Shown here in pieces: positions 9,687-19,407 of a DNA stretch of 64,000 nucleotides (position 1 is its first letter; every line of letters begins with the position of its first letter). The position numbers were made by a program, and so were the translations under genes. The notes beneath the pieces are model-generated. The model saw only the letters and a program-made list of their open reading frames with translations. It did no database searches and was not told the DNA's origin. This stretch comes from Desulfovibrio sp. Marseille-P6017 (lineage in GTDB: Bacteria > Bacillota_A > Clostridia > Peptostreptococcales > Peptostreptococcaceae), in assembly GCA_900604495.1 (NCBI GenBank), contig UWOR01000004.1, forward strand, positions 62,001-126,000. The letters run 5' to 3'.

Positions 9687-11060
9687 TTACTTCCCTTCTA
9701 ACATTTTCTTTGCTTGTATCATTATAGAACACTCAGTACGTTTCTTTTGCATTTCACATCCAAGTTCATATGGCTTCATAACATCACCATTGAAGTTCAT
9801 AGCATTTGCATGACATCCACCAGAACAATAGAACTTATTCCAGCAATTCATACATTCTTCTTTGCTGTAAACATGAGCATTTCTAAACTTATTAGTTATA
9901 TCTAGTGGAAGAACTACTTCTTCATCCATTATATTAGCTAATTTATACTCATCATTTCCAACAAATTGGTGACATGGGAATATATCTCCGTTTGGAGTTA
10001 TAGCTAAGTACTCATTACCTGCTCCACATCCTGTTATTCTCTTTATTACACAAGGACCTTGATTTAAATCAACTATAAAGTGGAAGAATTTAAAATCATC
10101 ACCTTTAACTTGCATATCAGCGTACTCAACAGCTAACTTTTCATACTCTTCAAATACCTTTGGTAAATCTTCTTCTCTTAAAGCATATGGATTAGATTCA
10201 TCACCAACAACAGGTTCTATTGAAGTTAACTTGAATCCTTGTTCTGCAAAGTACATAACATCCTCAGAAAAATCTAAGTTTTCTCTAGTGAAAGTACCTC
10301 TTATATAGTAGTACTTATCCTTTGGTCTTTCATCTACAAGCTTTTTAAATTTAGGTAATATTACATCATGACTTCCTTTATCGTTTAAAGTAGGTCTCAT
10401 ATTATCATTTACAGATTTTCTACCATCTAAACTTAAAACTGCATTATGCATGTTTTCATTTATATATTTTATTTTTTCATCATCTAATAAAATACCATTA
10501 GTAGTTATAGTAAATCTTATATTTTTTCCATGTTCCTTTTCAACGCTTCTTCCGTAATCAACTAATTGCTTAACTACATCAAAGTTCATTAAAGGCTCTC
10601 CACCGAAGAAATCTATCTCTAAGTTTCTTCTATTACCTGAGTTAGCTATTAAGTAATCTATTGCCTTTTTACCAACCTCAAAGCTCATCATTTCCTTAGC
10701 TCCACCGAAATCACCTTGAGCTGCAAAGCAGTATTTACACTTTAAGTTACAATCATGAGCAACATGTAAGCACATAGCTTTAACAACTTTCTTTCTATCA
10801 ACAAAGCTAGGATGAGTACTGTATACTTCCTCAGTATATAAAAGACCTTCTTCTTCTAAGTTAGCAATTTCATCGCAAGACTCTAAAACTTGCTCAGCAC
10901 TATATTCATCCTTTAAAGCTTCAACTATCTCTTCTCTAGACTTATCTTTATAAAAATCTAACACTCTGTAAGCAACATCATCTAAAACATGAACTGCTCC
11001 ACCATTTACATCAAGAACGATATTATATCCGTTCATTGAAAACTTATGTATCATACTCAT
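9687..11060 (-). CDS. scfB: SCIFF peptide thioether maturase (radical SAM/SPASM)
   Basis: A 457-residue radical SAM enzyme. The N-terminal portion (about 1-90) resembles a PqqD-like peptide-binding RRE domain (MNGYNIVLDVNGGAVHVLDD). The SAM cluster motif is CNLKCKYC around residue 105, followed by FFGGEPLMNF. The C-terminal SPASM region is rich in cysteines (CGAGNEYLAITPNGDIFPCHQ and CMNCWNKFYCSGGCHANAM). This architecture is that of ScfB, which installs Cys-Thr thioether crosslinks in the SCIFF precursor, and the precursor gene lies just upstream at 11428-11571. AGGAGGAG precedes ATG 11060 by 7 nt; a TTG at 11066 is in frame but closer to the site. Confidence 0.93.
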   Translation of the reverse strand: MSMIHKFSMNGYNIVLDVNGGAVHVLDDVAYRVLDFYKDKSREEIVEALKDEYSAEQVLESCDEIANLEEEGLLYTEEVYSTHPSFVDRKKVVKAMCLHVAHDCNLKCKYCFAAQGDFGGAKEMMSFEVGKKAIDYLIANSGNRRNLEIDFFGGEPLMNFDVVKQLVDYGRSVEKEHGKNIRFTITTNGILLDDEKIKYINENMHNAVLSLDGRKSVNDNMRPTLNDKGSHDVILPKFKKLVDERPKDKYYYIRGTFTRENLDFSEDVMYFAEQGFKLTSIEPVVGDESNPYALREEDLPKVFEEYEKLAVEYADMQVKGDDFKFFHFIVDLNQGPCVIKRITGCGAGNEYLAITPNGDIFPCHQFVGNDEYKLANIMDEEVVLPLDITNKFRNAHVYSKEECMNCWNKFYCSGGCHANAMNFNGDVMKPYELGCEMQKKRTECSIMIQAKKMLEGK

Positions 11061-11192
11061 ACACAAACTCCTCCTAAAAAATAATACTAGTCTTTTTAAT
11101 TTATATGTAAAATATCAACACTCAATTATCAAAACCATTTCAATCTATATATCAACACATTTTCCCTCTAATGTTACTAAACACCAATACCT

Positions 11193-11221
11193 ATTATATA
11201 TCTTCTACAAAAGCTAATCAA
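11193..11221 (-). promoter_or_regulatory. Predicted sigma-A promoter for scfB
   Basis: On the minus strand TTGATT (11216-11221) and TATAAT (11193-11198) are separated by exactly 17 nt. They lie just downstream of the terminator hairpin that follows scfA and hairpin C. This would give scfB its own transcript with a leader of about 125 nt. Confidence 0.65.
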
Positions 11222-11225
11222 TAAT

Positions 11226-11254
11226 GAAAAAGAGTTATCAAATATTGATAACTC
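11226..11254 (-). terminator. Intrinsic terminator between scfA and scfB
   Basis: GAGTTATCA / TGATAACTC, a perfect 9-bp stem with a 5-nt loop, followed on the minus strand by TTTTTC. It separates the SCIFF precursor transcript from the maturase gene. Confidence 0.8.
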
Positions 11255-11291
11255 CACTCTTCTCTTCTTATTCATAAAAGTAAAATTTATA

Positions 11292-11414
11292 ATTGGTCGA
11301 ACGCCCTAGCGGGGTGACATGAAATGTGAAATTTACAACTCATTTTCAAGCCGCACTTTGGCTTGATTGAGTGGTAAATTCACGTTCATGGCATCCCCGC
11401 GGCCTACGTCCAAT
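11292..11414 (-). repeat. Long intergenic hairpin element C
   Basis: A 123-bp imperfect inverted repeat. ATTGG/CCAAT form the base, GCGGGG/CCCCGC a GC-rich stem, then ACATGAA/TTCATG, GTGAAATTTAC with its partner, ACTCA/TGAGT, and the apical stem TCAAGCC/GGCTTGA. Read on minus, the apex is TCAAGCC - loop - GGCTTGAAAATG, a compensatory version of the apex in elements A and D. It begins 13 nt after the scfA stop codon. Confidence 0.85.
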
Positions 11415-11427
11415 AATAATTACTCTA

Positions 11428-11571
11428 CTATCTTTCGCACTCTTGGTTAGCTACTGTACAAGAAGTTTTACAAGCTGATTGACAAGATGTTTGACATTCT
11501 CCACATCCACCTTTAGCAGCACTGTTTTTTAATGTAGCTTGAGATAAAGTTTTTACATGTTTCTTTTCCAT
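11428..11571 (-). CDS. scfA: SCIFF precursor peptide (six cysteines in forty-five)
   Basis: A 47-residue ORF starting with ATG 11571 behind AGGAGG. It has the diagnostic SCIFF sequence, with six cysteines at positions 23, 26, 30, 34, 38 and 45 in a GGCGECQTSCQSACKTSC context, after a basic-polar leader beginning MEKKHVKTLSQ. SCIFF is a near-universal clostridial ribosomally made peptide that ScfB converts to a thioether-bridged (ranthipeptide) product. Its physiological role is unsettled, with quorum-like and stress functions proposed. The downstream maturase gene at 9687-11060 confirms the call. It is too short for many gene finders. Confidence 0.95.
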   Translation of the reverse strand: MEKKHVKTLSQATLKNSAAKGGCGECQTSCQSACKTSCTVANQECER

Positions 11572-11606
11572 CTTAAATTACCTCCTATTGTTATAAATCT
11601 TTTTAG

Positions 11607-11612
11607 ATTATA
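11607..11612 (-). promoter_or_regulatory. Candidate -10 box of the scfA promoter
   Basis: TATAAT on the minus strand, preceded by TGTGA (TG-extended character), about 36 nt upstream of the scfA start. No convincing -35 is seen. Confidence 0.45.
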
Positions 11613-11637
11613 TCACAATTTATTCCTTTTGTGGAAT

Positions 11638-12000
11638 TTATTTGAAGTTAACACCTAAAACGCCACCTATTCCACCAGCTAGTGTAGTAAATACTGTCTT
11701 ATATAGCATGTCAATATCAAAAGTAAAATTCTCTTGAGCTAGATAAACTATCATTATAAGACACACTATGTACATTAAACCTACTATTAACCCATATATA
11801 AGTCCTTTTTCCTTTATATGTTGAGAAGTATAAAAGCCTCCAAATGCAGCTGATGCAGTTGTTATAAATGCAGTTACCATTGCAATTGTATTCCCTGATA
11901 CAGTTGTAAATGTTAGAACTAAATTATATAGTAAAAGTACTATTAGAGTTAATATGTAAGAATATCCTAAACCTTTTAAAACATGATTTGTTTTTTCCAT
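11638..12000 (-). CDS. TIGR04086-type four-helix membrane protein
   Basis: A 120-residue protein with four hydrophobic segments (GLGYSYILTLIVLLLYNLV, IAMVTAFITTASAAFGGFY, GLIYGLIVGLMYIVCLIMIVY and TLAGGIGGVLGV), consistent with the uncharacterised TIGR04086 family found beside yajC in Firmicutes. I start it at ATG 12000 because GGGGAGG lies 7 nt upstream; the frame stays open to 12033. It follows yajC with a 58-nt gap. Function is unknown; the context suggests only that it is carried with the tgt-yajC cluster. Confidence 0.7.
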   Translation of the reverse strand: MEKTNHVLKGLGYSYILTLIVLLLYNLVLTFTTVSGNTIAMVTAFITTASAAFGGFYTSQHIKEKGLIYGLIVGLMYIVCLIMIVYLAQENFTFDIDMLYKTVFTTLAGGIGGVLGVNFK

Positions 12001-12058
12001 AAAAAAACCTCCCCTCGGAAAATATATATTCAAGGAAAGGTTTAAAAATTACAAATTA

Positions 12059-12337
12059 TTAAGCTTGCTCTTTTTTTGGCTCAACAGTTCCTATAGCCCA
12101 TTTTTCAAATGGTACTTTAGTTCTATTTGGTCCTATCTCTAGTATTACTGAATCTTCTTCAACTTTAGCAACATTTGCTATTATACCACCTATAGTAGTA
12201 ACTTTATCTCCTACTGCTAAGTTATTTCTCATTTCTTTTAATTTGTTTTCTTTCTTCTTTTGAGGTCTTATAAATAGGAAATAGAATACAGCAAATATTG
12301 CTATGTACATTATTATCACAGTTATCCATTGTTGCAT
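12059..12337 (-). CDS. yajC: Preprotein translocase subunit YajC
   Basis: A 92-residue protein with a single N-terminal membrane helix followed by FLFIRPQKKKE, the hallmark YajC motif, and the conserved VGDKVTTIGGIIANV domain. YajC associates with SecDF in bacteria. It follows tgt in the classic ruvAB-queA-tgt-yajC order. Confidence 0.95.
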   Translation of the reverse strand: MQQWITVIIMYIAIFAVFYFLFIRPQKKKENKLKEMRNNLAVGDKVTTIGGIIANVAKVEEDSVILEIGPNRTKVPFEKWAIGTVEPKKEQA

Positions 12338-12393
12338 ATTAGTTCATCTCCTTTATTAAATTCTAATATAATAAATATTATATATTAAAATGA

Positions 12394-13554
<1,161 letters not shown>

Positions 13555-13557
13555 TTA

Positions 13558-14016
13558 TTATTCTTTTACGTCATGTTCCTCTTCTTCATCGTAATGTATA
13601 CTTGTCACATTCATTGTGCTATTATCATTTGTTAATAAGTATTTTCTAATAGCAAATAGTCCTGCTATAGAAATTATACCTAATAGTAAATCTCCCATAC
13701 CTGCAGTTTTTGGTAATAAAAGTAATTTTCTTGCTATAGCATATAAAAGAACTTCTAATAATGCACCTGGTAAGTGAAGAGATAGCATTACTACTAACTC
13801 TACTCCTATGACTAGAAGTAATATTTGCCCCAATAAACTGTTTAGTTCAGTGTAATCAACTGGCGTTTGGAAGTTAACTATATAAGCATCCCAAATCATT
13901 CTTAATACGTCAATTGTTCCTAAAAATATTGCAAGCAAACAAACCATGGCAAGAATAGATTCAAATACATATGCTATTCTAAGAGATAAATTGCTTTTAT
14001 CTATACTATTTTTCAT
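13558..14016 (-). CDS. Membrane protein resembling the PsiE (phosphate-starvation-inducible E) family
   Basis: A 152-residue protein with four predicted membrane segments (VFESILAMVCLLAIFLGTID, LLGQILLLVIGVELVVML, a short helix with LLEVLLYAIARKLLLL, and GDLLLGIISIAGLFAI) and an acidic tail. The segment ELVVMLSLHLPGALLEVLLYAIAR resembles the core of PsiE-like proteins. GGGGG precedes the ATG. It lies 9 nt after queA and before tgt. Function is unknown; PsiE similarity is from memory and moderate. Confidence 0.6.
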   Translation of the reverse strand: MKNSIDKSNLSLRIAYVFESILAMVCLLAIFLGTIDVLRMIWDAYIVNFQTPVDYTELNSLLGQILLLVIGVELVVMLSLHLPGALLEVLLYAIARKLLLLPKTAGMGDLLLGIISIAGLFAIRKYLLTNDNSTMNVTSIHYDEEEEHDVKE

Positions 14017-14025
14017 TTTGTCCCC

Positions 14026-15051
14026 CTATTTAATTATCATTGCATCTCCAAAACTGAAAAATCTATACTTTTCTTGTACTGCTACATTATATGCATTAAG
14101 TACGTTTTCTTTTCCAGCTAATGCACTGACTAACATTATAAGTGTAGACTCAGGTAAATGGAAATTAGTTATAAGCTTATCAACTACTTTAAATTTATAA
14201 CCTGGGTATATAAATATACTAGTCCATCCACTACCTTCTTTAACCCTGTTATCATCAGTTGCAACTGATTCTACAGTTCTTGAACTTGTAGTTCCTACAC
14301 AAATAACGTTATTACCATTTTCTTTAGCTTTATTTATTTTGTCAGCTGCTTCTTTAGTTACCACATAATATTCCGAATGCATTTCATGTTCTAATACATC
14401 ATCAACCTTAACTGGTCTAAATGTACCTAATCCTACATGTAATGTTACAAAGGCAATATCAACACCCTTATCTTTTATCTTTTGTAATAACTCTTCTGTA
14501 AAGTGAAGTCCTGCTGTTGGTGCAGCTGCAGATCCATTATGTTTAGAATAAACAGTTTGGTATCTTTCTCTTTCTTCTAATCTTTCTGTTATATATGGTG
14601 GAAGAGGCATATTTCCTAATTCATCTAAAACTTCTTCGAAAATTCCTTCATAATGGAATTTTACTATTCTAGAACCTTCTGGACCTAAACCAACAACTTC
14701 TCCTATTAATTTTCCATTTCCAAAAGAAAACTTAGTTCCTACTTTAGCTCTCTTTCCTGGTTTAACTAAAGATTCCCATGTATCATCTTCATGTCTCTTT
14801 AGTAATAAAAATTCTATTTTTCCTCCAGTATCAACCTTTTCGCCTATTAATCTTGCAGGTATAACTCTAGTATCATTTAATACTAAACAATCTCCTGGAT
14901 TTAAATAGTCTATTACATTTTTAAATATCTTATGCTCTATTTTACCAGTTTCTTTATCTAGTACCATTAGCTTAGAACTTGATCTATCTAATATTGGAAC
15001 TTGAGCAATTAACTCGTCTGGTAAATCAAAATAAAAGTCGCTTGTCTTCAA
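14026..15051 (-). CDS. queA: S-adenosylmethionine:tRNA ribosyltransferase-isomerase
   Basis: This protein transfers and isomerises the ribosyl moiety of SAM onto preQ1-tRNA to give epoxyqueuosine. Typical QueA motifs are present: [33 protein letters not shown] and [13 protein letters not shown]. Start choice: no ATG is available. A TTG at 15051 has AAAGGAAG 10 nt upstream and gives a 341-residue protein beginning [10 protein letters not shown], the usual QueA start; the open frame to TTG 15072 has no ribosome binding site. So queA appears to use a TTG start. Confidence 0.94.
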   Translation of the reverse strand: MKTSDFYFDLPDELIAQVPILDRSSSKLMVLDKETGKIEHKIFKNVIDYLNPGDCLVLNDTRVIPARLIGEKVDTGGKIEFLLLKRHEDDTWESLVKPGKRAKVGTKFSFGNGKLIGEVVGLGPEGSRIVKFHYEGIFEEVLDELGNMPLPPYITERLEERERYQTVYSKHNGSAAAPTAGLHFTEELLQKIKDKGVDIAFVTLHVGLGTFRPVKVDDVLEHEMHSEYYVVTKEAADKINKAKENGNNVICVGTTSSRTVESVATDDNRVKEGSGWTSIFIYPGYKFKVVDKLITNFHLPESTLIMLVSALAGKENVLNAYNVAVQEKYRFFSFGDAMIIK

Positions 15052-15139
15052 TGTTAATAAACTTCCTTTCAAAAATTATACTATTTATAATATCAAAGAA
15101 TTTAACTTTTTTCTATGATATTTGCATTCTTTGATAAAA

Positions 15140-16150
15140 TTACTTCTTAGGCATTTCTATATTAAGATGCTCATAAGCTAAAGGCATAGCTATTCTTCCT
15201 CTAGGACCTCTATTTATAAATCCTAATTGAAGTAAGTACGGCTCATAAACATCTTCTATTGTATTTCTATCTTCACCAATAGATGCAGCTAGTGTATCTA
15301 AACCAACTGGTCCTCCTCTAAACTTTTCAATTATCGTTCTAAGTAGCTTTTCATCCACATAATCTAGACCTAAACTATCTACTCCTAAAAGTTCTAAAGC
15401 TTTGTGAGCAACCTCATCAGTTATATTTCCATCTGCTCTTACTTGAGCATAGTCTCTAACTCTTTTTAACAATCTATTTGCAATTCTTGGTGTTCCTCTT
15501 GAACGCCTTGCTATTTCTGTAGCTCCACCAATTTGTATCTCAGCACCTAATATTTCAGCTGATCTCATAACAATTTGAGCTAATTCGTCTACAGTATAGT
15601 AGTCAAGCTTGCATATTACTCCAAATCTATCTCTTAGTGGATTTGTAAGCATACCAGCTCTTGTTGTAGCACCGATTAGTGTAAATTTAGGTAAATCAAG
15701 TCTTATACTTCTTGCTGAAGGACCTTTACCTATAATTATATCCAAACAATAATCTTCCATAGCTGGATATAAAACTTCTTCTACACTTCTATTTATACGG
15801 TGTATTTCATCTATAAATAGTACGTCATTTTCATTTAAGTTTGTAAGTATTGCTGCTAGGTCTCCTGCTCTTTCAATGGCTGGTCCTGAAGTTATTCTTA
15901 AGCTAACACCCATTTCGTTAGCAATTATGCTTGATAAAGTAGTTTTTCCAAGCCCTGGTGGTCCGTATAATAATACGTGGTCTAAGGGTTCGTTTCTACT
16001 TTTTGCTGCTTCTATGAATATAGATAGCTGTTCTTTTGCTTTTTCTTGACCTAGATAATCTGATAATGATTTTGGTCTTAAACTATTTTCTATATCAACA
16101 TCTTCGTGTTGCATCGATGATGTTATTATCCTATCTTCATCTTCAAACAT
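15140..16150 (-). CDS. ruvB: Holliday junction branch migration ATPase RuvB
   Basis: A 336-residue AAA+ motor. Walker A is GPPGLGKTT, Walker B is LFIDEIHR, sensor and arginine finger are in GATTRAGML and PLRDRF, and the winged-helix C-terminus has [10 protein letters not shown] and RTPRGR-like [10 protein letters not shown] use ATG 16150 ([10 protein letters not shown]) with AAAGGGG 6 nt upstream. The frame could be extended to 16219, but those 23 codons lie inside hairpin element D and look non-native. With RuvA and RuvC it processes Holliday junctions. Confidence 0.96.
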   Translation of the reverse strand: MFEDEDRIITSSMQHEDVDIENSLRPKSLSDYLGQEKAKEQLSIFIEAAKSRNEPLDHVLLYGPPGLGKTTLSSIIANEMGVSLRITSGPAIERAGDLAAILTNLNENDVLFIDEIHRINRSVEEVLYPAMEDYCLDIIIGKGPSARSIRLDLPKFTLIGATTRAGMLTNPLRDRFGVICKLDYYTVDELAQIVMRSAEILGAEIQIGGATEIARRSRGTPRIANRLLKRVRDYAQVRADGNITDEVAHKALELLGVDSLGLDYVDEKLLRTIIEKFRGGPVGLDTLAASIGEDRNTIEDVYEPYLLQLGFINRGPRGRIAMPLAYEHLNIEMPKK

Positions 16151-16170
16151 TGTTTTCCCCTTTCTTTTTT

Positions 16171-16284
16171 TCGGGTAACCTGGGGTAGATAGGGGACGAG
16201 TAAAATATAAGGCATGCAAGACAAAAAGCGTCTTGCAAATGACTTACATTTTTCTCTTTCCCCTATCTACCCCATAAGTACCGA
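16171..16284 (+). repeat. Long intergenic hairpin element D
   Basis: A 114-bp imperfect inverted repeat. TCGGGTA/TACCGA, a perfect TGGGGTAGATAGGGG with CCCCTATCTACCCCA, then AAAATATAAG with its partner, and an apical stem GCAAGAC/GTCTTGC with loop AAAAAGC. The apex reads CATGCAAGAC - loop - GTCTTGCAAATG on the plus strand and shares 12 nt exactly with element E. It is the one copy not placed after a same-strand stop codon: it sits about 10 nt upstream of the ruvB ribosome binding site and opposite in orientation. Confidence 0.85.
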
Positions 16285-16287
16285 GAT

Positions 16288-16436
16288 AAATTTTGAGGTC
16301 CCCTTACTACAAATTTATAATAATTGTATTAGTTATTAATTTACTGATTAATTATCAATTTTTGTTTTGTGTGGGTTTTTTCTTTGTTTTTGCTTTTTAT
16401 TCTGGCCGTTAGGCCTCTGTTTTGACCTCAAATTTT
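16288..16436. repeat. Inverted repeat with 13-bp perfect arms in the ruvA-ruvB gap
   Basis: AAATTTTGAGGTC (16288-16300) and its exact complement (16424-16436) enclose 123 nt of T-rich DNA on the plus strand. A small GGCC-GTTA-GGCC hairpin lies just inside the right arm. Together with element D this fills the 386-bp gap between ruvA and ruvB, which in most genomes are nearly adjacent. No ORF is convincing in the gap. Confidence 0.6.
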
Positions 16437-16536
16437 TATTTTCAAAGTATATACAAATAATTATATTTATACTATTCAATTATTTATTTTATGGTTTTAC
16501 CGAAGGTGCTTTTTTACCTTTGATAATTTTAATCTA

Positions 16537-17139
16537 TTATCTTAAGCTTTGACTCATTAGATATGATAAAGATTTCTTTATTATATCTTCCGTATTTAGA
16601 CCACTTTTTTTGCATTTTTCTACTGCTTCTTTTGCTTCTTGAGATGAGTATCCAAGTGCTACTAAAGCATCTACTGCTTCATCTTGTGATACTGCTATTG
16701 GCGCTTGAGATAATAATGTTGGTTCAAACTCTATGTTTTGTTTATCTATTTTATCTTTTAATTCTAAGATTATTCTTTCCGCTGTTTTTTTCCCAACACC
16801 TGGTGCTTTTGACATTTTTGCTATGTCCTCACTTACTATATAAGCACCTAGTTGTCGTGGAGATGCGAAGGATAATATTCCAAGACCTACTTTAGGTCCT
16901 ATTTTTGATACAGATGTTAATAGTTCAAACATTTCTAGCTCTTCTTTTGTAGAAAAACCACATAAGCTCATATCATCTTCTCTTACAATTAACTTAGTAT
17001 ATATTTTAGCCATATTTCCTAATTGTAAATCCTTTAATGTGTTTGATGATACGTTTATTCTATATCCAATATTATTATTATCTATTACTATATGATCTAA
17101 GTAAAGTTCTTCTATTGTTCCTTTTATATAACTATACAT
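16537..17139 (-). CDS. ruvA: Holliday junction branch migration protein RuvA
   Basis: A 200-residue RuvA with domain I OB fold ([17 protein letters not shown]), two helix-hairpin-helix segments ([15 protein letters not shown] and [19 protein letters not shown]), and the C-terminal RuvB-binding domain ([21 protein letters not shown]). It tetramerises on Holliday junctions and recruits RuvB. The start overlaps the ruvC stop by 8 nt, indicating translational coupling. Confidence 0.97.
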   Translation of the reverse strand: MYSYIKGTIEELYLDHIVIDNNNIGYRINVSSNTLKDLQLGNMAKIYTKLIVREDDMSLCGFSTKEELEMFELLTSVSKIGPKVGLGILSFASPRQLGAYIVSEDIAKMSKAPGVGKKTAERIILELKDKIDKQNIEFEPTLLSQAPIAVSQDEAVDALVALGYSSQEAKEAVEKCKKSGLNTEDIIKKSLSYLMSQSLR

Positions 17140-17641
17140 ACTTGCCCCCTATGTTTTTTAGCGTTTTTTCTAGTCTATTTGCATGAGCATGACATATTGC
17201 AACTGCTAATGCATCTGCTACGTCATCTGGCTTAGGTACTGCTTTTAAATTTAAAAATGATGTTACCATTTGTTGTACCTGAGCCTTTTGAGCTCTACCA
17301 TAACCTACAACCCCTTGTTTTACTTGAAGAGGTGTATATTCGTATACTGGCTTTCCATTATGTGCACAAGCAAGCATAGTGACTCCTCTTGCCTGAGCTA
17401 CTGTAATTGCTGTTTTTACGTTTTTATTGAAAAATAGTTCTTCTATTCCAACTTCATCTATATTGTACTTCTTTATAAGAATATCAATTCCTTTATAAAC
17501 AAGTTCTAACCTTTTTAGCATATCCATGCCAGCAGGAGTTGTTACAGCACCATAGTCTATAACTCTGAACTTATTATTTTTATATTCTATTATTCCATAA
17601 CCTACTATTGCTATACCTGGATCTATTCCTAGTATTATCAT
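17132..17641 (-). CDS. ruvC: Crossover junction endodeoxyribonuclease RuvC
   Basis: A 169-residue RNase H-fold resolvase. It starts [16 protein letters not shown] with the first catalytic Asp, followed by [14 protein letters not shown] (catalytic Glu), and ends with [17 protein letters not shown], which carries the last acidic residues. It cleaves Holliday junctions symmetrically. It overlaps ruvA. Confidence 0.97.
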   Translation of the reverse strand: MIILGIDPGIAIVGYGIIEYKNNKFRVIDYGAVTTPAGMDMLKRLELVYKGIDILIKKYNIDEVGIEELFFNKNVKTAITVAQARGVTMLACAHNGKPVYEYTPLQVKQGVVGYGRAQKAQVQQMVTSFLNLKAVPKPDDVADALAVAICHAHANRLEKTLKNIGGKYV

Positions 17642-17698
17642 GATTAAATATTATCTCCTAATCTCTCTCATTAAAACTGATGTTCTTATATTATATCA

Positions 17699-17758
17699 TA
17701 AAAAAATAGATATTCTTTAGTTTGGATATCAAAAATCTCCTCCTATAAGAATATCTAT
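17699..17758 (-). terminator. Intrinsic terminator after the bofC-like gene
   Basis: ATAGATATTCTT and AAGAATATCTAT form a 12-bp stem with a 29-nt loop. On the minus strand it is followed by a TTTTTTTATG tract. It ends the upstream transcript; a TATAAT just beyond could start the ruvCAB transcript. Confidence 0.8.
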
Positions 17759-17764
17759 TTATAT

Positions 17765-18370
17765 TTAACTGCTCATATCCTCTAGTTTTGTATATGCTTC
17801 ATCTTGTGAGTTAACTACTATACCTTGTTGTAATTCATCTTGTACTGTTCTTGGTAATGCATCTACATCTATCTCAGTTTCTTCTACTAAAGATTTCTTA
17901 CCATCTTTATCATACTTATAAATTCCTACATATCCACTATTACTTTCAACTGAATATTTATTGGCTTTAGTTACATCATATGATACATCTTGTCCTTCTT
18001 TTAAGACTATTTCATATTTGCTTATACTTTCAACCTCTCTATTTGGATACTTATCTTCAAAGTATGATATTATTTCAGATTCAGATTTGTCTAGTAATTC
18101 ATCTGGAACTGTTCCAATCATAACAGGTGATGACTTTGAATCACTATCATTAGAAACTGTCTGTACCCATATTTCACAGTTTTTATTTAATCCAAAAGCT
18201 TCAGTTGTTTTCTCTGTACCATTTGATTCTTTAGTTGTTAATTGGCTAGTTGGTGATGTGTTAGCTTTTCTTGATTTTACACCTATATAAATTCCACTGC
18301 TTAATACCAATACGCAGACTAAAACTAAAGCTGGTATTTTCCAAGGAAACGATTTTTTTTCTTCGAACAT
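17765..18370 (-). CDS. BofC C-terminal-domain-like exported protein
   Basis: A 201-residue protein with an N-terminal membrane anchor or signal (FPWKIPALVLVCVLVLSSGIYIGV, about residues 9-32). A Ser/Thr-rich linker and a C-terminal region follow, with GYVGIYKYDKDG, DALPRTVQDELQQGIVVNSQDEAYTKLEDM, resembling the BofC C-terminal domain. In Bacillus, BofC is a forespore protein that tempers SpoIVB signalling, and bofC sits next to ruvAB. The same placement here, upstream of ruvC, and the presence of spoIVB at 54475 support the assignment, though sequence similarity is modest. Confidence 0.6.
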   Translation of the reverse strand: MFEEKKSFPWKIPALVLVCVLVLSSGIYIGVKSRKANTSPTSQLTTKESNGTEKTTEAFGLNKNCEIWVQTVSNDSDSKSSPVMIGTVPDELLDKSESEIISYFEDKYPNREVESISKYEIVLKEGQDVSYDVTKANKYSVESNSGYVGIYKYDKDGKKSLVEETEIDVDALPRTVQDELQQGIVVNSQDEAYTKLEDMSS

Positions 18371-18530
18371 TTATCATACCTCCTTTTATTAAGAATTTTG
18401 TCCACATGATACTTTTTTATACATAAAAGGAAAAATTAGTAATACTATATAAATATTTTTGTTTCCATTTAAATTAATTATGCATATTATAAGGTATCAT
18501 CTAGAGTTTAATTTTTAAGGAGGTGGTTTC

Positions 18531-18854
18531 TTGGACTCACCATATATAAAAACAATTTATAATAAAATTGAGTTTTTAGAGTTTAAACAAAATATATTAT
18601 TTTTAAAACAACCTCAACATAAAGCATCTGTTTTTTGTGAGCTTACACTTGAAGATTTCTTAAAAATAAAAGATTTTACGGATAGTTTTTCTAAAAAGGT
18701 TTTAAATAATGAAATATTGACTTTTTCAAGTTACGAAGATGAATTATTTGAAATTTTACCACTTCTAAAATCATATCCATCTTCATCTAAGTTAGTCGCA
18801 AAAGCTTTAATGGACGAAGATATCTTCAATAAGCTATTTCAGTACGATAATTAA
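18531..18854 (+). CDS. Conserved-looking hypothetical protein, 107 aa
   Basis: The start is TTG 18531 with a near-perfect AAGGAGGTGG site 4 nt upstream; no ATG lies nearby. The protein is soluble, acidic-basic mixed, with two likely helices (LEDFLKIKDFTDSFSKKVL and SYEDELFEILPLLKSY). No family is recognised. It is divergent from the bofC-like gene and followed by a terminator, so it is probably a single-gene unit. Confidence 0.6.
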   Translation: MDSPYIKTIYNKIEFLEFKQNILFLKQPQHKASVFCELTLEDFLKIKDFTDSFSKKVLNNEILTFSSYEDELFEILPLLKSYPSSSKLVAKALMDEDIFNKLFQYDN

Positions 18855-18882
18855 CTAATTCTATTTAAACTTATTTTATATT

Positions 18883-18947
18883 AGCTACCTATAATTTTGT
18901 TTACAAATTTTTACTTAGACAAAATATAGGATAGCTATTTTACTTTT
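18883..18947 (+). terminator. Terminator after the 107-aa gene
   Basis: An imperfect 18-nt stem, AGCTACCTATAATTTTGT with ACAAAATATAGGATAGCT, followed by TTTTACTTTTT. Confidence 0.7.
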
Positions 18948-19014
18948 TAATGATATATTTTTTATTAATTTGGCAATACTTCTTAATGAGTAATAATTGT
19001 TAGGAGGTAATATA

Positions 19015-19338
19015 ATGGCTAGAATTGGATGTAATGTAATTAACTGTTCTCATAACGACAGTGGTATATGTTATGCAAATAAAATTTCTGTAAATGGAAA
19101 GAAAGCTCGTACAAGTAATCATACTTGCTGTAGCTCATTTTTAGATCAATCTACATATAGTACATTAACTAATAACACTAATAACGATGGACCTTGCAAC
19201 ATAATTGGATGTAATGTTAAAACTTGTGCTTATAATGCAGGAAATATATGTGCTTTAAATGATATAGCAGTAACTTCAAATGTTGGTAGAGCTAATTTAT
19301 ACTCTGAAACATATTGTTCAAGCTTTAAATGTAAATAA
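19015..19338 (+). CDS. Protein with two DUF1540 cysteine motifs
   Basis: A 107-residue protein starting at ATG 19015 behind TTAGGAGG. It contains two copies of the DUF1540 pattern: NVINCSHNDSGICYANKISV...TCCSSF and NVKTCAYNAGNICALNDIAV...YCSSF, each with four spaced cysteines. DUF1540 proteins are small, probably metal-binding, common in spore-forming clostridia, and of unknown function. Single gene with its own terminator. Confidence 0.85.
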   Translation: MARIGCNVINCSHNDSGICYANKISVNGKKARTSNHTCCSSFLDQSTYSTLTNNTNNDGPCNIIGCNVKTCAYNAGNICALNDIAVTSNVGRANLYSETYCSSFKCK

Positions 19339-19404
19339 TTCTAAATATATAAAAAAGCAACTTTAAATTTAATAATTTAAGGTTGCTCTTTTAGTATTTA
19401 GAAT
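19338..19404. terminator. Bidirectional terminator between convergent genes
   Basis: The inner stem AGCAACTTTAAATT/AATTTAAGGTTGCT is nested in an outer repeat ATTCTAAATA/TATTTAGAAT, with A- and T-rich flanks on both sides. It separates the DUF1540 gene (plus) from the next minus-strand gene. Confidence 0.8.
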
Positions 19405-19407
19405 TAT

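Noticed and set aside
16151..16219. 23-residue N-terminal extension of RuvB
   Set aside because: Encoded by the arm of hairpin D, lacks a ribosome binding site, and RuvB normally starts at about the ATG at 16150.
16563..16895. 110-codon plus-strand frame opposite ruvA
   Set aside because: Leu/Ile-rich antisense shadow of a well-conserved gene, without a ribosome binding site or promoter.
17710..17745. AGGAGG in the loop of the terminator after the bofC-like gene, as if a leader peptide
   Set aside because: No start codon with proper spacing and no open frame follows.
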